The notes under the pieces were generated by a model that saw only the letters and a list, made by a program, of their open reading frames with translations, was not told where the DNA came from and searched no databases. Below are positions 21,872 to 33,251 of a DNA stretch of 64,000 bases, in pieces (the stretch's first letter is position 1; every line of letters begins with the position of its first letter). Source of the stretch: Apium graveolens. Lineage: Eukaryota > Streptophyta > Magnoliopsida > Apiales > Apiaceae. The translations under genes and the position numbers were made by a program. The stretch spans positions 172,750,518 to 172,814,517 of the forward strand of contig NC_133650.1 in NCBI RefSeq assembly GCF_009905375.1. Direction: 5' to 3'.

Positions 21872-22891
21872 ATGCCTCCTAAAAGAAATACCCGCACCAA
21901 CACCCAGAATGAAGAAACCAACAACAACAATAACAACCAAGATGATACTAACCAGGATGCAAACCCAGGACCCATAGACCCAGCAATAGCCCAGATTCTT
22001 CAAATCTTGGCTCAATAAACAGTACACATGACTCAACAACAACAAAGACAAACCAATCCCCAGGTAACTTTCAAAACTTTTCAAGCGGTAAACCCACCAG
22101 AATTCAAGGGTTCCCTAGATCCGATTGAAGCAAATGTTTGGTTAAAGGAAATAGAGAACTCGTTTGATTTAGTTAAAGTGAAGGAAGAATAGAAGGTTGA
22201 GTTTGAAAATTATTATTTGAAGAATGAGGCCACTTATTGGTGGGAGACTGTGAAGACATTGGAAGGTACATATGTTATTACTTGGGAAAGGTTTAAGGAA
22301 TTGTTTTTAGAAAAATATGTTTCGCTGTTTGTTCAGGATCAAATGGAGCTGAAGTTTTTAGAGTTAAAGCAAGGAAATATGTTGGTAGCTGATTATGAGA
22401 GTAAGTTTGAGGAGTTGTCAAGGTATGTGCCGTCATATGTAGATACTGACAGAAAGAAGGCTAAAAGATCCCAGCAAGGTCTGAAACCATGGATCAGAGG
22501 GAAGGTAGCCATCTTTGAATTGGAGACCTATGCAGGAGTTGTACAGAAGGCCATGATTGCAAAAACAGAGAGTGGGATGTCACAGAAAGAAAAGGAAAGT
22601 AAGAAGAGGAAGTTTGAAGGGAATGAAGGACAGTCACAACCAGGAAAGTTTCCAAATTTTAAGAAGGGCAGATTTCAGCCGGGGAGAAATTTTAATGTCA
22701 ACAAACAGAATGTAGGTGATAGAGGACAGGGCAACCGTCCAGTCAATGTGAATCAGCCGAATCAGTTGAGGTTAACTTTTCCAGATTGTCAGGTATGTGG
22801 GAAGAAATATGGAGGAGTCTACAATAAGTTGACTGTGGTTTGTTTCAAGTGTAATCAGAAAGGGCACTATTCGAGGGAGTGCCGCAATTAG
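21872..22891 (+). pseudogene. G1 gag
   Basis: The ATG at 21872 starts MPPKRNTRTNTQN with a Gln/Asn-rich leader. The retrotransposon gag domain follows (PPEFKGSLDPIEANVWLKE, ATYWWETV, TWERFKELFLEKYV, ELKQGNMLVADYESKFEELSRYVP). A first zinc knuckle, CFKCNQKGHYSREC, is near 22840. In-frame stops are at 22016 (TAA), 22190 (TAG) and 22889 (TAG); each fits a changed CAA or CAG codon. Gag forms the particle and binds element RNA. Confidence 0.85.
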
Positions 22892-23548
22892 CCAACGAGA
22901 GAGCCAGCAAACAAGAATTAGCCTATCCGGAATCCAACGGTTAAGGTTCCAGCTATTGGATTTATATGCTTTAAATGTGGAAAGCCAGGACATATAGCCA
23001 GGGATTGCAAGACACCATCCCCAATCAGTAATGCATTGAGGATAATGTGATCTACTCTAGCAGTGAATGAGACTCCAAGGGCTAGAGTTTTTGATATGTC
23101 GGTGAAGGATGCTATCCAGGATACAGATATCGTAGTAGGTACGCTTAATGTGAATTCCTTATGTGCCAAAGTGTTAATAGATTCGGGGGCAACTCGATCG
23201 TTTATTTCTCAAGATTTTGTTAGTAAGTTAAATTGTCCAGTTGGGTATTTAAATGAAATAATGATTGTGGAATTAGAAAATTAAGAACGTATATCTGTTA
23301 ATCAAGTCTATGGGAATTGTGAGATTGAGATTTCTTGTAATAAGTTTTGTGTAGATTTGATATCATTTAAGCTAGGAGAGTTTGACGTTATCTTAGGAAT
23401 GGATTGGTTATCTAAGCACGATGCCCAGATAGATTGTCGAAATAAAAAGGTAATGGTAAAGACGCCAGATGAGAAGATAGTAATGTTTAAGGGTCAAAAG
23501 CATGCAAAGAAATTCTTAACGATGATTCAAGCCAAGAAGTTACTATGA
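22892..23548 (+). pseudogene. G1 second zinc knuckle and aspartic protease
   Basis: In frame with gag: a second knuckle CFKCGKPGHIARDC near 22975, then the protease with LIDSGATRSFIS near 23175-23210, and FDVILGMDWLSKHDA near 23385. Stops are at 22919 (TAG), 23048 (TGA), 23282 (TAA) and 23546 (TGA). A frameshift follows near 23560, before the RT frame. Confidence 0.83.
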
Positions 23549-24498
23549 CAAGGATGCGAGCATTTTATTGCGTAATGATTGATAGAAGTCAGGAGCCAGC
23601 AAAATTTGAAGATATTCCAGTAGTCAATGAATTTCCAGACGTGTTTCCCGATGAGTTACCAGGACTTCCTCCACATAGAGAAATTAAATTTGCGATCGAC
23701 TTAGCACCTGGAACGGAACTAGTATCCAAGACCCTATACAGAATGGCACCCGTTGAGATGAAGGAACTAGCAAAGCAATTGCAAGACTTGTTAGAAAAAG
23801 GAGTAATCAGACCCAGTGTATCCCCGTGGGGTGCACCGATACTATTTGTCAAGAAGAAGGATGGAAGCATGAGACTGTGCGTCGACTATCGGGAGCTCAA
23901 CAAGCTTACAATCAAGAACAAGTATCCGTTACCCAGAATTGATGATTTGTTTGACCAATTGAAAGGAGCCAAGTACTTCTCCAAGATAGATTTGAGATCG
24001 AGATATCATCAACTAAAGATTAAGCCAGAGGATATACCAAAGACAGCTTTCAGAACAAGGTATGGACATTATGAATTTTTAGTAATATCTTTTGGATTGA
24101 CCAATGCCCCGGCAGCATTCATGGACCTGATGAATAGAATTTTCAAGGAATACTTGGATAAGTTTGTTATTGTGTTCATAGACGATATTTTGATTTATTC
24201 AAAGACAGAAGAGGATCATGCAGAACATTTGAGAGCAGCTTTGGGGATTTTACGGAAAAAGAAGTTATACGCTAAATTTTCAAAGTGTGAGTTTTGGTTA
24301 CAGGAAGTTCAGTTCTTAGGACACATAGTCAGTAATGAAGGGATCAAAGTGGACCCAGCGAAGATTGAAGCAATTACAAATTGGGAACGATCGAGAACAC
24401 CAACAGAGGTAAGAAGTTTCTTGGGATTAGCGGGATATTATCGTCGATTCGTTCAAAATTTCTCAAGGATTGTAATACCATTGATGAAGATTACATAG
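23549..24498 (+). pseudogene. G1 reverse transcriptase
   Basis: The frame is open for about 310 codons. It has [62 protein letters not shown], and the active site [10 protein letters not shown], then [21 protein letters not shown] and [14 protein letters not shown]. The Asp pair is intact. It ends in TAG at 24496, probably a changed CAG. It copies genomic RNA to cDNA within the particle. An ATG at 23545 is in frame but lies within the polyprotein and is not a natural start. Confidence 0.88.
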
Positions 24499-25120
24499 AA
24501 GAATGAAAAGTTTACATGGAATGACAAATGTGAAGAAAGTTTTCAGGAATTAAAGTGAGGATTAATTACGGCACCTGTTTTGTCACTTCCAGATGATCAA
24601 GGAAATTTCATAATCTATAGCGATGATTCTCATAAAGGACTCGGATGCGTTCTGAAGCAGCACGATAAGGTGATTGCGTATGCGTCAAGGCAATTGAAAC
24701 CATACGAACAGAAGTATCTTACCCATGATTTGGAGCTAACAGCCATAGTATTCACTTTGAAGATTTGGAGACATTATCTATATAGAGAAATATGAGATTT
24801 ATACGGTTCATAAAAGTTTGAAGTACATATTCACGCAGAAGGAGCTTAATATAAGACAAAGAAGATGGTTAGAGTTAATTAAGGATTACGACTGCACGAT
24901 TAACTATCATCCCGGTAAAGCAAATGTTGCGGCGGGCGCGTTAAGTCGGAAAGAAAAGTTGAATGTGTTATCAGTACCCGAAGAGATATACAAGGAATTT
25001 CAGACACTGGAATTGGAGATTAGAGTTTGTAAGCTTGATGAAGCAAAAGTGTATAGTATGACTTTCCAGCCGGAGTTATTAGAGAAGATAAGAAAGTGTC
25101 AAGCAGAGATAATGGATTAA
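24499..25120 (+). pseudogene. G1 RNase H
   Basis: Continues the RT frame with FTWNDKCEESFQELK, a TGA at 24556, then [17 protein letters not shown], where the family normally has a SDAS-type motif with the first catalytic Asp, and [27 protein letters not shown] with the catalytic Glu. A frameshift near 24795 moves to the frame with [43 protein letters not shown] split over 24818-24955. A TAA at 25118 follows. Confidence 0.83.
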
Positions 25121-26496
25121 GACATTAATCGTTTGGTAGGTGAAGAATTGTGCACGTAAAAGGACGATCAAGGTATTCTTAGGTTTTCTTCTAGAATTTG
25201 GATTCCACCAGTGCCGGAGTTGAAGAATGAAATTTTACAGGAAGCTCATAATTCAAAGTATTCAATCCATCCAGGGAGCACCAAAATGTACAAAGATTTA
25301 AAGGAAAATTATTGGTGGCCGGATATGAAGAGGGATATTGTGAAATGGGTTAGCAGATATTATACATGTCAGAGAGTTAAAGCAGAGCATCAGAGACCAA
25401 GTGGATTGTTGCAGCCATTAGAGATTCCAGAATGGAAGTGGGAGCATATTGCCTTGGATTTCATAGTCGGATTACCAAGAACGAAAGTTAATCATGAAGC
25501 CATTTGGGTTATAGTGGACAGACTTACCAAGTCAGCTCATTTTCTGCCTATAAATGAAAGATTTTCACTAGAAAAGTTAGTCCATATGTACCTGAAAGAG
25601 ATCATAGTTCGTCACAGAGTCCCTGTGTCTTTCATATCCGATCGAGATCCGAGATTTAATTCGAGGTTTTGGAAAAGTTTTCAGAAATGTTTGGGAGCGA
25701 GACTGAATATGAGTACGGCTTACCATCCACAGACGGACGGCCAGAGTGAAAGAACAATCCAAACAATCGAAGACATGTTACGTATTTGTGCCATTGATTT
25801 CAAAGGAAGTTGGGACGAGCATTTACCCTTGGTAGAATTTTCTTACAACAACAGTTATCATGCCAGTATTGGGATGCCACCCTATGAAGCTCTTTATGGG
25901 CGCAAATATCGATCTCCTGTATATTGGGACGAAGTAGGAGAATGCAAAATACTTGGACCTGAATTGGTGCAACAGACGAAGGAAGTTATTGAAGTTATCC
26001 ATAAGAGATTGATAGCAGCACAAGACCGTCAAAGGAAATATGCAGATTAATCAAGGAAAGATATGGAATTCAAAGAAGGAAATTTGGTATTACCGAAAGT
26101 ATCGCCGTGGAAAGGATTGACATGATTTGGAAAGAAAGGAAAACTGAGCCCAAGATATGTCGGACCTTTTGAGATTTTAAAGCGCGTTGGCAAAGTAGCT
26201 TACGAGTTGGCGTTACCTCCGCACATGGAGCACATTCATAATGTTTTTCACGTATCAATGCTTAAGAAGTATAATCCAGACTCCAGACATGTAATCGAAT
26301 ATGAGCCAATAGAGCTTCAAGCAGATTTGTCATATGTAGAGAGTCCGATAGAGATTCTAGAAGAAAGAGAGAAAGTAATAAAAAATAAAGTAGTAAAGTT
26401 AGTAAGAGTACTATGGAAAAACCAAAAGGTTGAAGAGTCAACCTGGGAGTTAGAAAGTGATATGAGAGAGAAATACCCTCATTTGTTTTCCTAGGA
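25121..26496 (+). pseudogene. G1 integrase with chromodomain
   Basis: A zinc-binding HHCC region (IHPGSTKMYKDL, YYTCQRVKAEHQ) is followed by the core with D in ALDFIVGLPRT, D in SDRDPRFNSRFW and E in GQSERTIQTIE, then GMPPYEALYGRKYRSP. The C-terminus has GPFEILKRVGKVAYELALP, VFHVSMLKKY and a chromodomain ending WKNQKVEESTWELESDMRE with a final KYPHLFS. Stops are at 25157, 26048 (TAA) and 26123 (TGA); element E has Gln at the position of the first and Arg at the last. The chromodomain would direct insertion to certain chromatin. Confidence 0.87.
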
Positions 26497-26520
26497 GATT
26501 CTGAGGACAGAATCCTTTTA

Positions 26521-26532
26521 AGGGGGGAAGGA
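26521..26532 (+). other. G1 polypurine tract
   Basis: AGGGGGGAAGGA immediately precedes a TGTAATATCTGG LTR start, the usual Tekay-type junction. Confidence 0.9.
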
Positions 26533-26601
26533 TGTAATATCTGGGATATATCGTGTAATTATTTTTTTGCTAATAAATACATATTATGCATGTTCAGTAT
26601 T
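26533..26601 (+). repeat. G1 3' LTR, first 69 bp only
   Basis: Starts TGTAATATCTGGG and stops where element C begins (TGATAGGG at 26602). The remainder of this LTR is not obviously present on the far side of C. Confidence 0.8.
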
Positions 26602-27170
26602 TGATAGGGATAAATAAATTATGTTTGTATAATTAAATACTGCATTAATTGTACAAACTGTGGGCTGCCAGGCCCAATAAAAAGATATATGATACTCATA
26701 CCAGAAAGGTTAAGCCTGATGGACCAGATCAGGTCTGGTCGAATAAAAATGGCCCAAAAGCCCTGATTATTAATTAATTTCGTAATTAATTAATAAGGGA
26801 AAAATCAGCTGTTGAGAAGAGTCCTGATAAGGATATAAATCCTTATAGATAAGCCTCAAGGGGACCTAAAAGGATAAGGAATCAGTTTCCTACTATCTAG
26901 GACTCCAAAGTCCATTCTAATTATGAGACTTGCCCACCAAGTCTCCTATACCAAGTCCAATTCAAGGACCACCAACATCTATATAAGGGGTCTCACCCCA
27001 CAAATCAGAACTACGTTTTTTGGATTGATTCTCTAATTCACAGAGATACGTAGGCATCTCGTAAAGGCAGATTGAGTCACGAAACACGAGAGCAGCCATT
27101 AAAGGCTTTGAGCTCCCGAATCTTAGTATTAAATACAGCAAGTAATAACCTTGGTTTTTTATCCATATCA
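26602..27170 (+). repeat. Element C 5' LTR (569 bp)
   Basis: TGATAGGGATAAATAA to ATCCATATCA. Holds a CATCTATATAAGGGG stretch near 26975-26990, a plausible TATA box (TATATAAG), followed by the expected transcription start region. Pairs with 36915-37484. Confidence 0.92.
26979..26988 (+). promoter_or_regulatory. TATA box of element C 5' LTR
   Basis: CTATATAAGG lies about 190 bases before the LTR end and is conserved in all four Tat-like LTRs of the window (for example near 43092 and 53034). Inferred core promoter of the genomic RNA. Confidence 0.7.
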
Positions 27171-27189
27171 TTTGGCGCCGTCTGTGGGA
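27171..27189 (+). other. Element C primer binding site
   Basis: TTTGGCGCCGTCTGTGGGA directly follows the 5' LTR. The same string follows the LTR of element D. It differs from the tRNA-Met PBS of the other elements; Tat elements generally use another tRNA (tRNA-Arg has been reported for some), which I cannot verify here. Confidence 0.85.
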
Positions 27190-27206
27190 AAAACGGAACA
27201 ACAACC

Positions 27207-28799
27207 ATGGCGAGAACACGGAGAACAACCAGCACTCTGGAGGAGGGAACACCATCAGGGACAACCCAGGTGATTTCATCAACCGTGGAGGTTCCTCCCC
27301 ATTCAACTTATGCATCTACTCAGGGGGAAGCCCAGACAGGGGCAACTCATCCTCAGCCACAAGGGACAACTCCCCCGACTATTCAAGGTACGAATCCTCA
27401 AGTTCAACAAATACATATACCTGTAAATTCTCGACCCGTCGGGTATGAATATTCAACTATTGTTACTACTAACCCCCCTTATGGGATGCCCCTTCACCCT
27501 GAGGTTGGAGGAAGCGGATATGCCGGGCGAAGCGAAGCACGAGGGCGGTCGCCCCCCTATATACGAGGTTTGGATCCTATCCCTGAGGATCGGGAATTTT
27601 CTGGTCCATACACTGAAAGAGACTCCGAATCTTCGGATGATGAAGTGGCCCCGAGAAGGAGGCGTCCTGGAAAAGAGCCAATGGCCGATGGAAGACAACG
27701 CCCCCAAAGCACCCCAGGGGCGAATCCCCAAGAAGTGCAGGAAAAGATCAGGGCTCATGAGGCTGAAATCCAAAGGCTGAGGCGTGATTTGGAGGCTCAC
27801 CAAGCCACCAGACCCCACATACCTCCTAGGGGGAGAAATCCTCCTCCTATCATAGACCTGGATGGTCCGGTAAGAAGAAGGGCTGCTGTCCCAAGAACTG
27901 ATCCAAGCAATCTCCTTCCCCTTGGAGATCCTGATGATCCAACTCCACCCTTCACAGAAGAGATAATGAATGCCCATATCTCAAGGAAATTCAAGATGCC
28001 CACTATCAAAGCCTATGATGGCACGGGAGACCCCGCTAATCATGTTAGAACATTCTCTAATGCACTGCTGCTGCAACCCGTGAACGATGCTATAAAATGT
28101 CGGGCCTTTCCTCAAACCCTGTCGGGTATGGCTCAAAGATGGTACAGTCGCCTACCCCCAAACTCTATTGGATCATTCAGAGAATTAAGTCAGGCTTTTA
28201 TTAAGCAATTCATCAGTGGAAGAGTCCATGAGAAAAGTTCAGCATCTCTTATGAGTCTTGTGCAGGGAGCTAAGGAATCCTTAAGAGATTACCTGAATCG
28301 TTTTACAAAGGAGGCTTTAAAAGTCCCAGACCTTGATGATAAGGTAGCCATGATAGCACTGCAACAAGGAACTAGGGATGAGTTTTTCAAGATGTCTTTG
28401 GCCAAACGACCCCCTGAGAGCATGTTGCAGCTCCAAGAGAGGGCAGGGAAGTATATCAAGGTTGAAGAAAGTATGAGGAAGACCGTAGTAAGTAATGAGC
28501 CCACTGGAGGCAAGAAACGAAAAACTGATTTGGAGTATATCGCTAAGGATAAATATCCTAGAACTGAACAAAACCCTGATTCAACCCCCAAGAAGGGAGG
28601 ACCTGGGCAAAAGTTCACTGAATACGCTAAGCTGAATGCTCCCAGAAGTCAGATTTTGATGGAGATTGAGAAAGACAGAGATATTCGCTGGCCTAAACCC
28701 TTGAAGGCTGATCCCGCCAAGCTAGATAAGGGCAAGTATTACAGGTTTCACAAAGATGTTGGCCATGACACCGATGAGTGTAGGCAAGTTGAAAGATGA
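27207..28799 (+). pseudogene. Element C gag
   Basis: The ATG at 27207 (MARTRRTTSTLEEG), 17 bases after the PBS, is the likely start; D begins with a similar MARTLRT. About 530 codons are open. An N-terminal low-complexity Pro/Gln/Thr-rich region is followed by a charged patch (RRRRPGKEPMADG), a coiled coil near codons 205-230, and the gag domain near codons 265-450 (FKMPTIKAYDGTGDPANHVRTF, MAQRWYSRLPPNSIGSF, SLMSLVQGAKESLRDYLNRF). The frame should continue through YYRFHKDVGHDTDECRQL-type sequence, a possible atypical zinc knuckle, but an extra base near 28787 ends it. Confidence 0.83.
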
Positions 28800-29426
28800 A
28801 ATTGAGTTTTTGATTCGAAAAGGAAGATTGAACAAGTATACTGGAGATGGAGGGAGACAGAAATAGTAATGGAAGGAAGAACTTTGAAGATCGTAGGAGG
28901 GACCAAGATGATCAGGGGCGGAATCCCCAACCTAGAGGACCAGTTATAAACACCATTTATGGAGGGCCGAGACCTCGAGGGCCTGTGATAAACACGATCT
29001 TTGGAGGTCCAACTGCTGCTGGATTGTCCAAAAATTCCAGAAAGGCATATACTAGAGAGGTTATGCATATTGTTGGAGAAGCCCCGAAGAGGGCCAGGAC
29101 AGAAGTAACATTGGCTTTTGATGATTCCGACCTAGAGGGTGTGAAGTTTCCCCATGACGACCCGCTGGTCATAACACCGAATAATAGGAAATAGCCCGGT
29201 TAAGAGGGTCCTTGTGGATAATGGTGCTTCTGTGGATATCTTGCTCCACGACACCTTTCTAAGGATGGGGTATAACGACTCCCAGTTAACACCAACCGAC
29301 ATGCCGATATATGGATTTGCTGGAGTAGAATGTCCTGTGGAAGGGATAATCAAGTTGCCAACCACCATAGGTACGGAGCCAAGGCAAGCAATGCAGATGC
29401 TGGATTTTCGTAGTGGTAAAGGCTAG
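28800..29426 (+). pseudogene. Element C gag C-terminus and protease
   Basis: The frame resumes at about 28858 after a second extra base: FEDRRRDQDDQ, two GPVINTI-type repeats and AYTREVMHIVGEAPKRAR. Another extra base near 29181 shifts to the frame with VLVDNGASVDILLHD, where DNGAS is the protease active site. A fourth extra base near 29405 leads into the RT frame. Positions were found by comparison with element D. Confidence 0.8.
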
Positions 29427-30525
29427 TTCAACTTATAATGCTATCATGGGGAGAACAGGGATACATGCCTTCAAGGCAGTCCCCTCTTCCTACCATTCAG
29501 TCATGAAGTTTCCCACCCGAAACGGGATTGGAGAAGAGAGAGGAGATCAAAAAATGGCTAGAAGCTGTTATGTGGCCTCTTTGAGGGCAGATGGAGTCGG
29601 GGGGCAGGTTCTTCCTATTGAAGATATGGATGTTCGAGAAAATGATGAGAATAGAGGAAGGCCAGCAGAAGAATTGGTCTCGGTTCCTTTATACCCCGAG
29701 AATCCTGAGAGGACGACTTTCATTGGAGCCACATTAGAGGAGCCCCTTAAAGGGAAGTTAGTGAAATTTTTGCAAGAAAATAGTGATGTGTTTGCATGGT
29801 CAGCAGCTGATATGCCAGGCATAGACCCGGAGTTAATTACTCACAAGCTAAACGTAGATCCAAGCCGGAAGACAGTGAAACAAAAGAAAAGAAATTTTGC
29901 CCCGGAAAGACAAGAGGCTATAAAGCAGGAAGTGGAAAAGCTCTTAGAGGCTGGATTCATTGAGGAGATTCAATTTCCAGAGTGGTTAGCAAACCCTGTA
30001 ATGGTGAAGAAGGCTAATGGAAAGTGGAGGATGTGTATAGACTTCACCGATCTGAATGATGCATGCCCCAAAGACTGTTTTCCACTGCCTAGAATTGATA
30101 CTTTGATTGATGCTACCGCTGGACATGAGATGCTGAGTTTCATGGATGGGTTTAGCGGATACAACCAGATCAAAATGCATAAGGATGACATTCCAAAGGT
30201 ATCATTTATCACTGACTTTGGTGTTTATTGTTATCTTGTTATGGCGTTTGGTCTCAAGAATGCAGGAGCCACCTATCAAAGGTTGGTGAATAGAATTTTT
30301 AAGGATCTTATTGGTAAGACTATGGAAGTCTATGTTGATGACATGTTAGTCAAGAGTCTAGTAAAGACTGATCATATAGCCCATTTAAGGGAAGCTTTTG
30401 AGGTCCTGAGGTACCACAAGATGATGTTGAATCCGACGAAGTGTGCTTTCGGAGTAGGATCTGGAAAAGTTCTTGGGATTGATGGTCTCGAACGAGGGGA
30501 ATTGAGGCAAATCCCGATAAAATAA
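29427..30525 (+). pseudogene. Element C reverse transcriptase
   Basis: About 370 codons are open, with SSTYNAIMGRTGIHAFKAVPS, VFAWSAADMPGIDPELI, WLANPVMVKKANGKWRMCID, FTDLNDACPKDCFPLPRIDTL, SFMDGFSGYNQIKM and the active site YVDDMLVKS, all intact. Two extra bases near 30474 and 30500 shift the frame after CAFGVGSGK. Apart from these shifts I see no nonsense codon. Confidence 0.87.
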
Positions 30526-30539
30526 AGGCGATCCTGGAC

Positions 30540-32918
30540 ATGGAACCCCCCAAAACTGTCAAGGATGTTCAGAAGCTCACAGGAAGGGTTGCTGCGTTAG
30601 GACGATTCATCTCCAAGTCAGGAGACAAGTGCTTGTCATTTTTCAAGTCACTGAAGAACATCAAAGACTTTGTATGGAATGAGGAAAATCAGAAGGCATT
30701 TGAAGAGTTAAAGAAGTATATGGGCCAGGCCCCGTTGTTGGCCAAGCCAGTTCTGAATGAAGTTTTATTTTTGTACTTGGCTGTTTCAGAGAGCGCCTTG
30801 AGCGCCGTGTTGGTTAAGGAGGAACTGAAAGTCCAGAAACCCGTATACTATGTCAGCAAAATTTTGCATGGTGCTGAGTTGAATTATTCAGCCATTGAGA
30901 AATTCGCTTTAGCCTTGGTAATGGCTTCAAGAAAGCTGCGTCCTTATTTTCAAGCTCACCAAATTGAAGTGCTAACAAATCAGCCACTGAGAAATATCAT
31001 TCACAGTCCCAAGGCAAGTGGGAGACTGATTAAGTGGGCAATAGAGTTGGGAGAGTTCGATCTCAAGTATAAGCCACGTACGGCCATAAAAGCCCAGGCA
31101 CTAGCTGACTTCCTGGTGGAATGTACCATACCCAACCAAGAAGTCGGGGGGCAGGAAGATACCATACCTCAAGACAAGGGAGTCGACAATGGGGACAAGG
31201 AGAAAGAATATTGGGTTCTCTATTTTGATGGAGCATCAAAAACAAATTCCAGTGGAGCAGGGTTGGTTTTCCAAAGCCCTGATGGATTCTTAATTGAGTA
31301 TGCCATGAAGCTAGACTTCCCAACAACAAACAATGAGGCAGAGTATGAAGCCCTGATTGCTGGCCTTGGTCTAGCTGGGACACTTAGAGTCAAAAACTTA
31401 AAGGTCCGTGGAGACTCGAAGCTGATCATATCCCAGGTAAAGGGAGAATTTGAGGCAAGGGATGATACGATGGCTAAGTATGTTCGCCTAGTAAGGGCTG
31501 TGATGACCCAATTTAATGAATGCCATGTTGAACACATTCCAAGGGAAGAAAATGCTAAAGCAGATGCGCTATCAAAGTTTGCTTCATCTGAGATTGAAGA
31601 AAGTTCAGGAAGTGTGTACTTCCGTGTTTTGAAGACACGAAGCATAGATGTTAAGCTTGTGGCTCCCGTAGGCTTGGGGACGTCATGGATTGATCCCATC
31701 AAGGCTCACATTCAGACCGGTTGGTTGCCAAGCGATGCAATTGAGGCACGGAAGTTAACTGTTCGAGCACTAAGGTACTCTTTGATAGATGGGATTCTAT
31801 ATAAAAGATCTTTTGTGGTTCCTTACCTGAGGTGTCTCAGGCCCGATGAGGCACGCTTGGCTCTTGAAGAAGTGCATGAAGGTATTTGTGTACAACACCT
31901 GGGGGGCAGGGCCTTGGCTCATAAAATAACCCGTTTAGGCTTCTATTGGCCAGAAATGATGGCTGATGCCAAAGAATATGTGAAGAAGTGTGATCGCTGT
32001 CAGAAGCATGCACCAGTTGTTAGACAACCCCCCGAGATGCTGACCTCTATCAACTCGCCTATTCCCTTTGCCATGCGGGGGATGGATATTCTAGGGCCTT
32101 TCCCTATGGCCACGGCACAAAGGAAATTTCTGATTGTAGCCATTGATTATTTCACCAAGTGGATTGAAGCCAAACCCTTGGCCAAAATCACAACTAAGCA
32201 GGTTGCACAATTCCTGTGGGAAAACATTATGTGCCGATATGGAATTCCCCGTATCCTCGTCACTGACAATGGAACACAATTCAACAATGAGGAATTCAAG
32301 AAGTATTGTGAAGAAAATGAAATTGAGTTACGATTCACCTCTGTGGCTCACCCGCAAGCCAATGGGCAAGCAGAGGTAGCAAATCGGATAATCCTGGATG
32401 GACTAAAAAAGAGGATCGAGAAGTCAAGAAATAATTGGGTGGATGAGATACTTCCAATATTATGGGCCTATAGGACTACCTGTAGAGTCACGACAGGAGC
32501 AACTCCTTTCATGATGGCATATGGGGCGGAAGCAGTAGTTCCCGTGGAGATATCGCATTCCTCTCCAAGGATTCAGGCCTTCGATGAGAAAGAAAATGAG
32601 GAAGGGCAGAGGTTAGCCCTGGATCTAATTGATGAAGTGCGAGATGAGGCACATGCAAAGATAGTAGAATATCAGAAAAAGGCTTCATTCTATTACAACC
32701 TAAGGGTTAAAGAGATGTTTTTTAAACAAGGAGATCTAGTCTTGAGAAAAATAGAGGCTTCTGGTGTTGGACAGAAAGGAAAGCTTGCCCCAAATTGGGA
32801 AGGGCCGTACAGAGTCAAGAGCGTTCAGGGTAGAGGAACCTACAAGCTGGAAACTATGGAAGGTTTTGAAGTCCCGAGGACCTGGCACGCACAAAACCTG
32901 AAGGTTTACTATGTGTAA
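30540..32918 (+). pseudogene. Element C RNase H, second RNase H and integrase
   Basis: 792 codons are open. Residues ~1-200 are the gypsy RT connection and RNase H (FVWNEENQKAFEELK, LYLAVSESALSAVLV, ELNYSAIEKFALALVMA). Residues ~220-355 are a second, archaeal-type RNase H: LYFDGASKTNSSGAG, TNNEAEYEALIAGL, VRGDSKLIISQVKGEF and ENAKADALSKFAS, with all four acidic residues. The integrase follows: HHCC zinc finger ending CDRCQKHAP, D in MDILGPFP, D in VTDNGTQFN, E in GQAEVANR, and a C-terminal GPYRVKSVQGRGTYKLE. It ends at TAA/TGTAAG near 32918. The double RNase H is diagnostic of the Tat lineage. Confidence 0.9.
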
Positions 32919-33251
32919 GATAGGAGAAGTATGATTCTCACTTGTCATTGACAAGTAGGTTTAAAAGCACCTTGAAGCTTTGCTTGCATAGGATTTTATA
33001 TTCCAGTAGAATTTACATTGTCTAGTTATTGTTGATTAGGGTCGAACCCATGCTATGTAAGGTTTTGGAAAACCAGACTTCATATTAAAGAGTTTGAAAT
33101 TATTTCTATCTAAGGATGTTTAAGGTTCAAATGCATATTAAGATTGTAAAGATAAAACAGAAAAAGGCAAGAAAAGCAACGTATAAAACATAACCCCGAA
33201 GGGTAACAAGTTCTGATACAAATAAAGTTCAAAAAGAAGATATACAAAAAG
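32919..33251. other. Element C spacer between pol and the antisense gene
   Basis: About 330 bp between two convergent reading units. Non-coding on both strands as far as I can see; it would hold the 3' end of the antisense transcript. Confidence 0.6.

Larger units (their letters stand above)
10930..26601 (+). mobile_element. Chromovirus G1 (Ty3/gypsy, Tekay/Del-like), interrupted by copia B
   Basis: Domain order is LTR, PBS, an extra proline-rich ORF, gag with two zinc knuckles, protease, RT, RNase H, integrase and chromodomain, then PPT and the first 69 bp of the 3' LTR. The order, chromodomain and initiator-Met PBS fit the Tekay/Del lineage. Element B splits the extra ORF at 12900/21261. 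The frame carries about 13 in-frame stops and two or so frameshifts, so it is dead. The rest of the 3' LTR is missing: Tat-like element C begins at 26602 and the sequence beyond C is not a clear continuation. Confidence 0.85.

Noticed and set aside
27453..27977. 174-codon minus-strand frame inside gag of element C
   Set aside because: Shadow of the Pro/Arg-rich gag coding strand; the equivalent in D (43583-44083) is likewise an unselected mirror.
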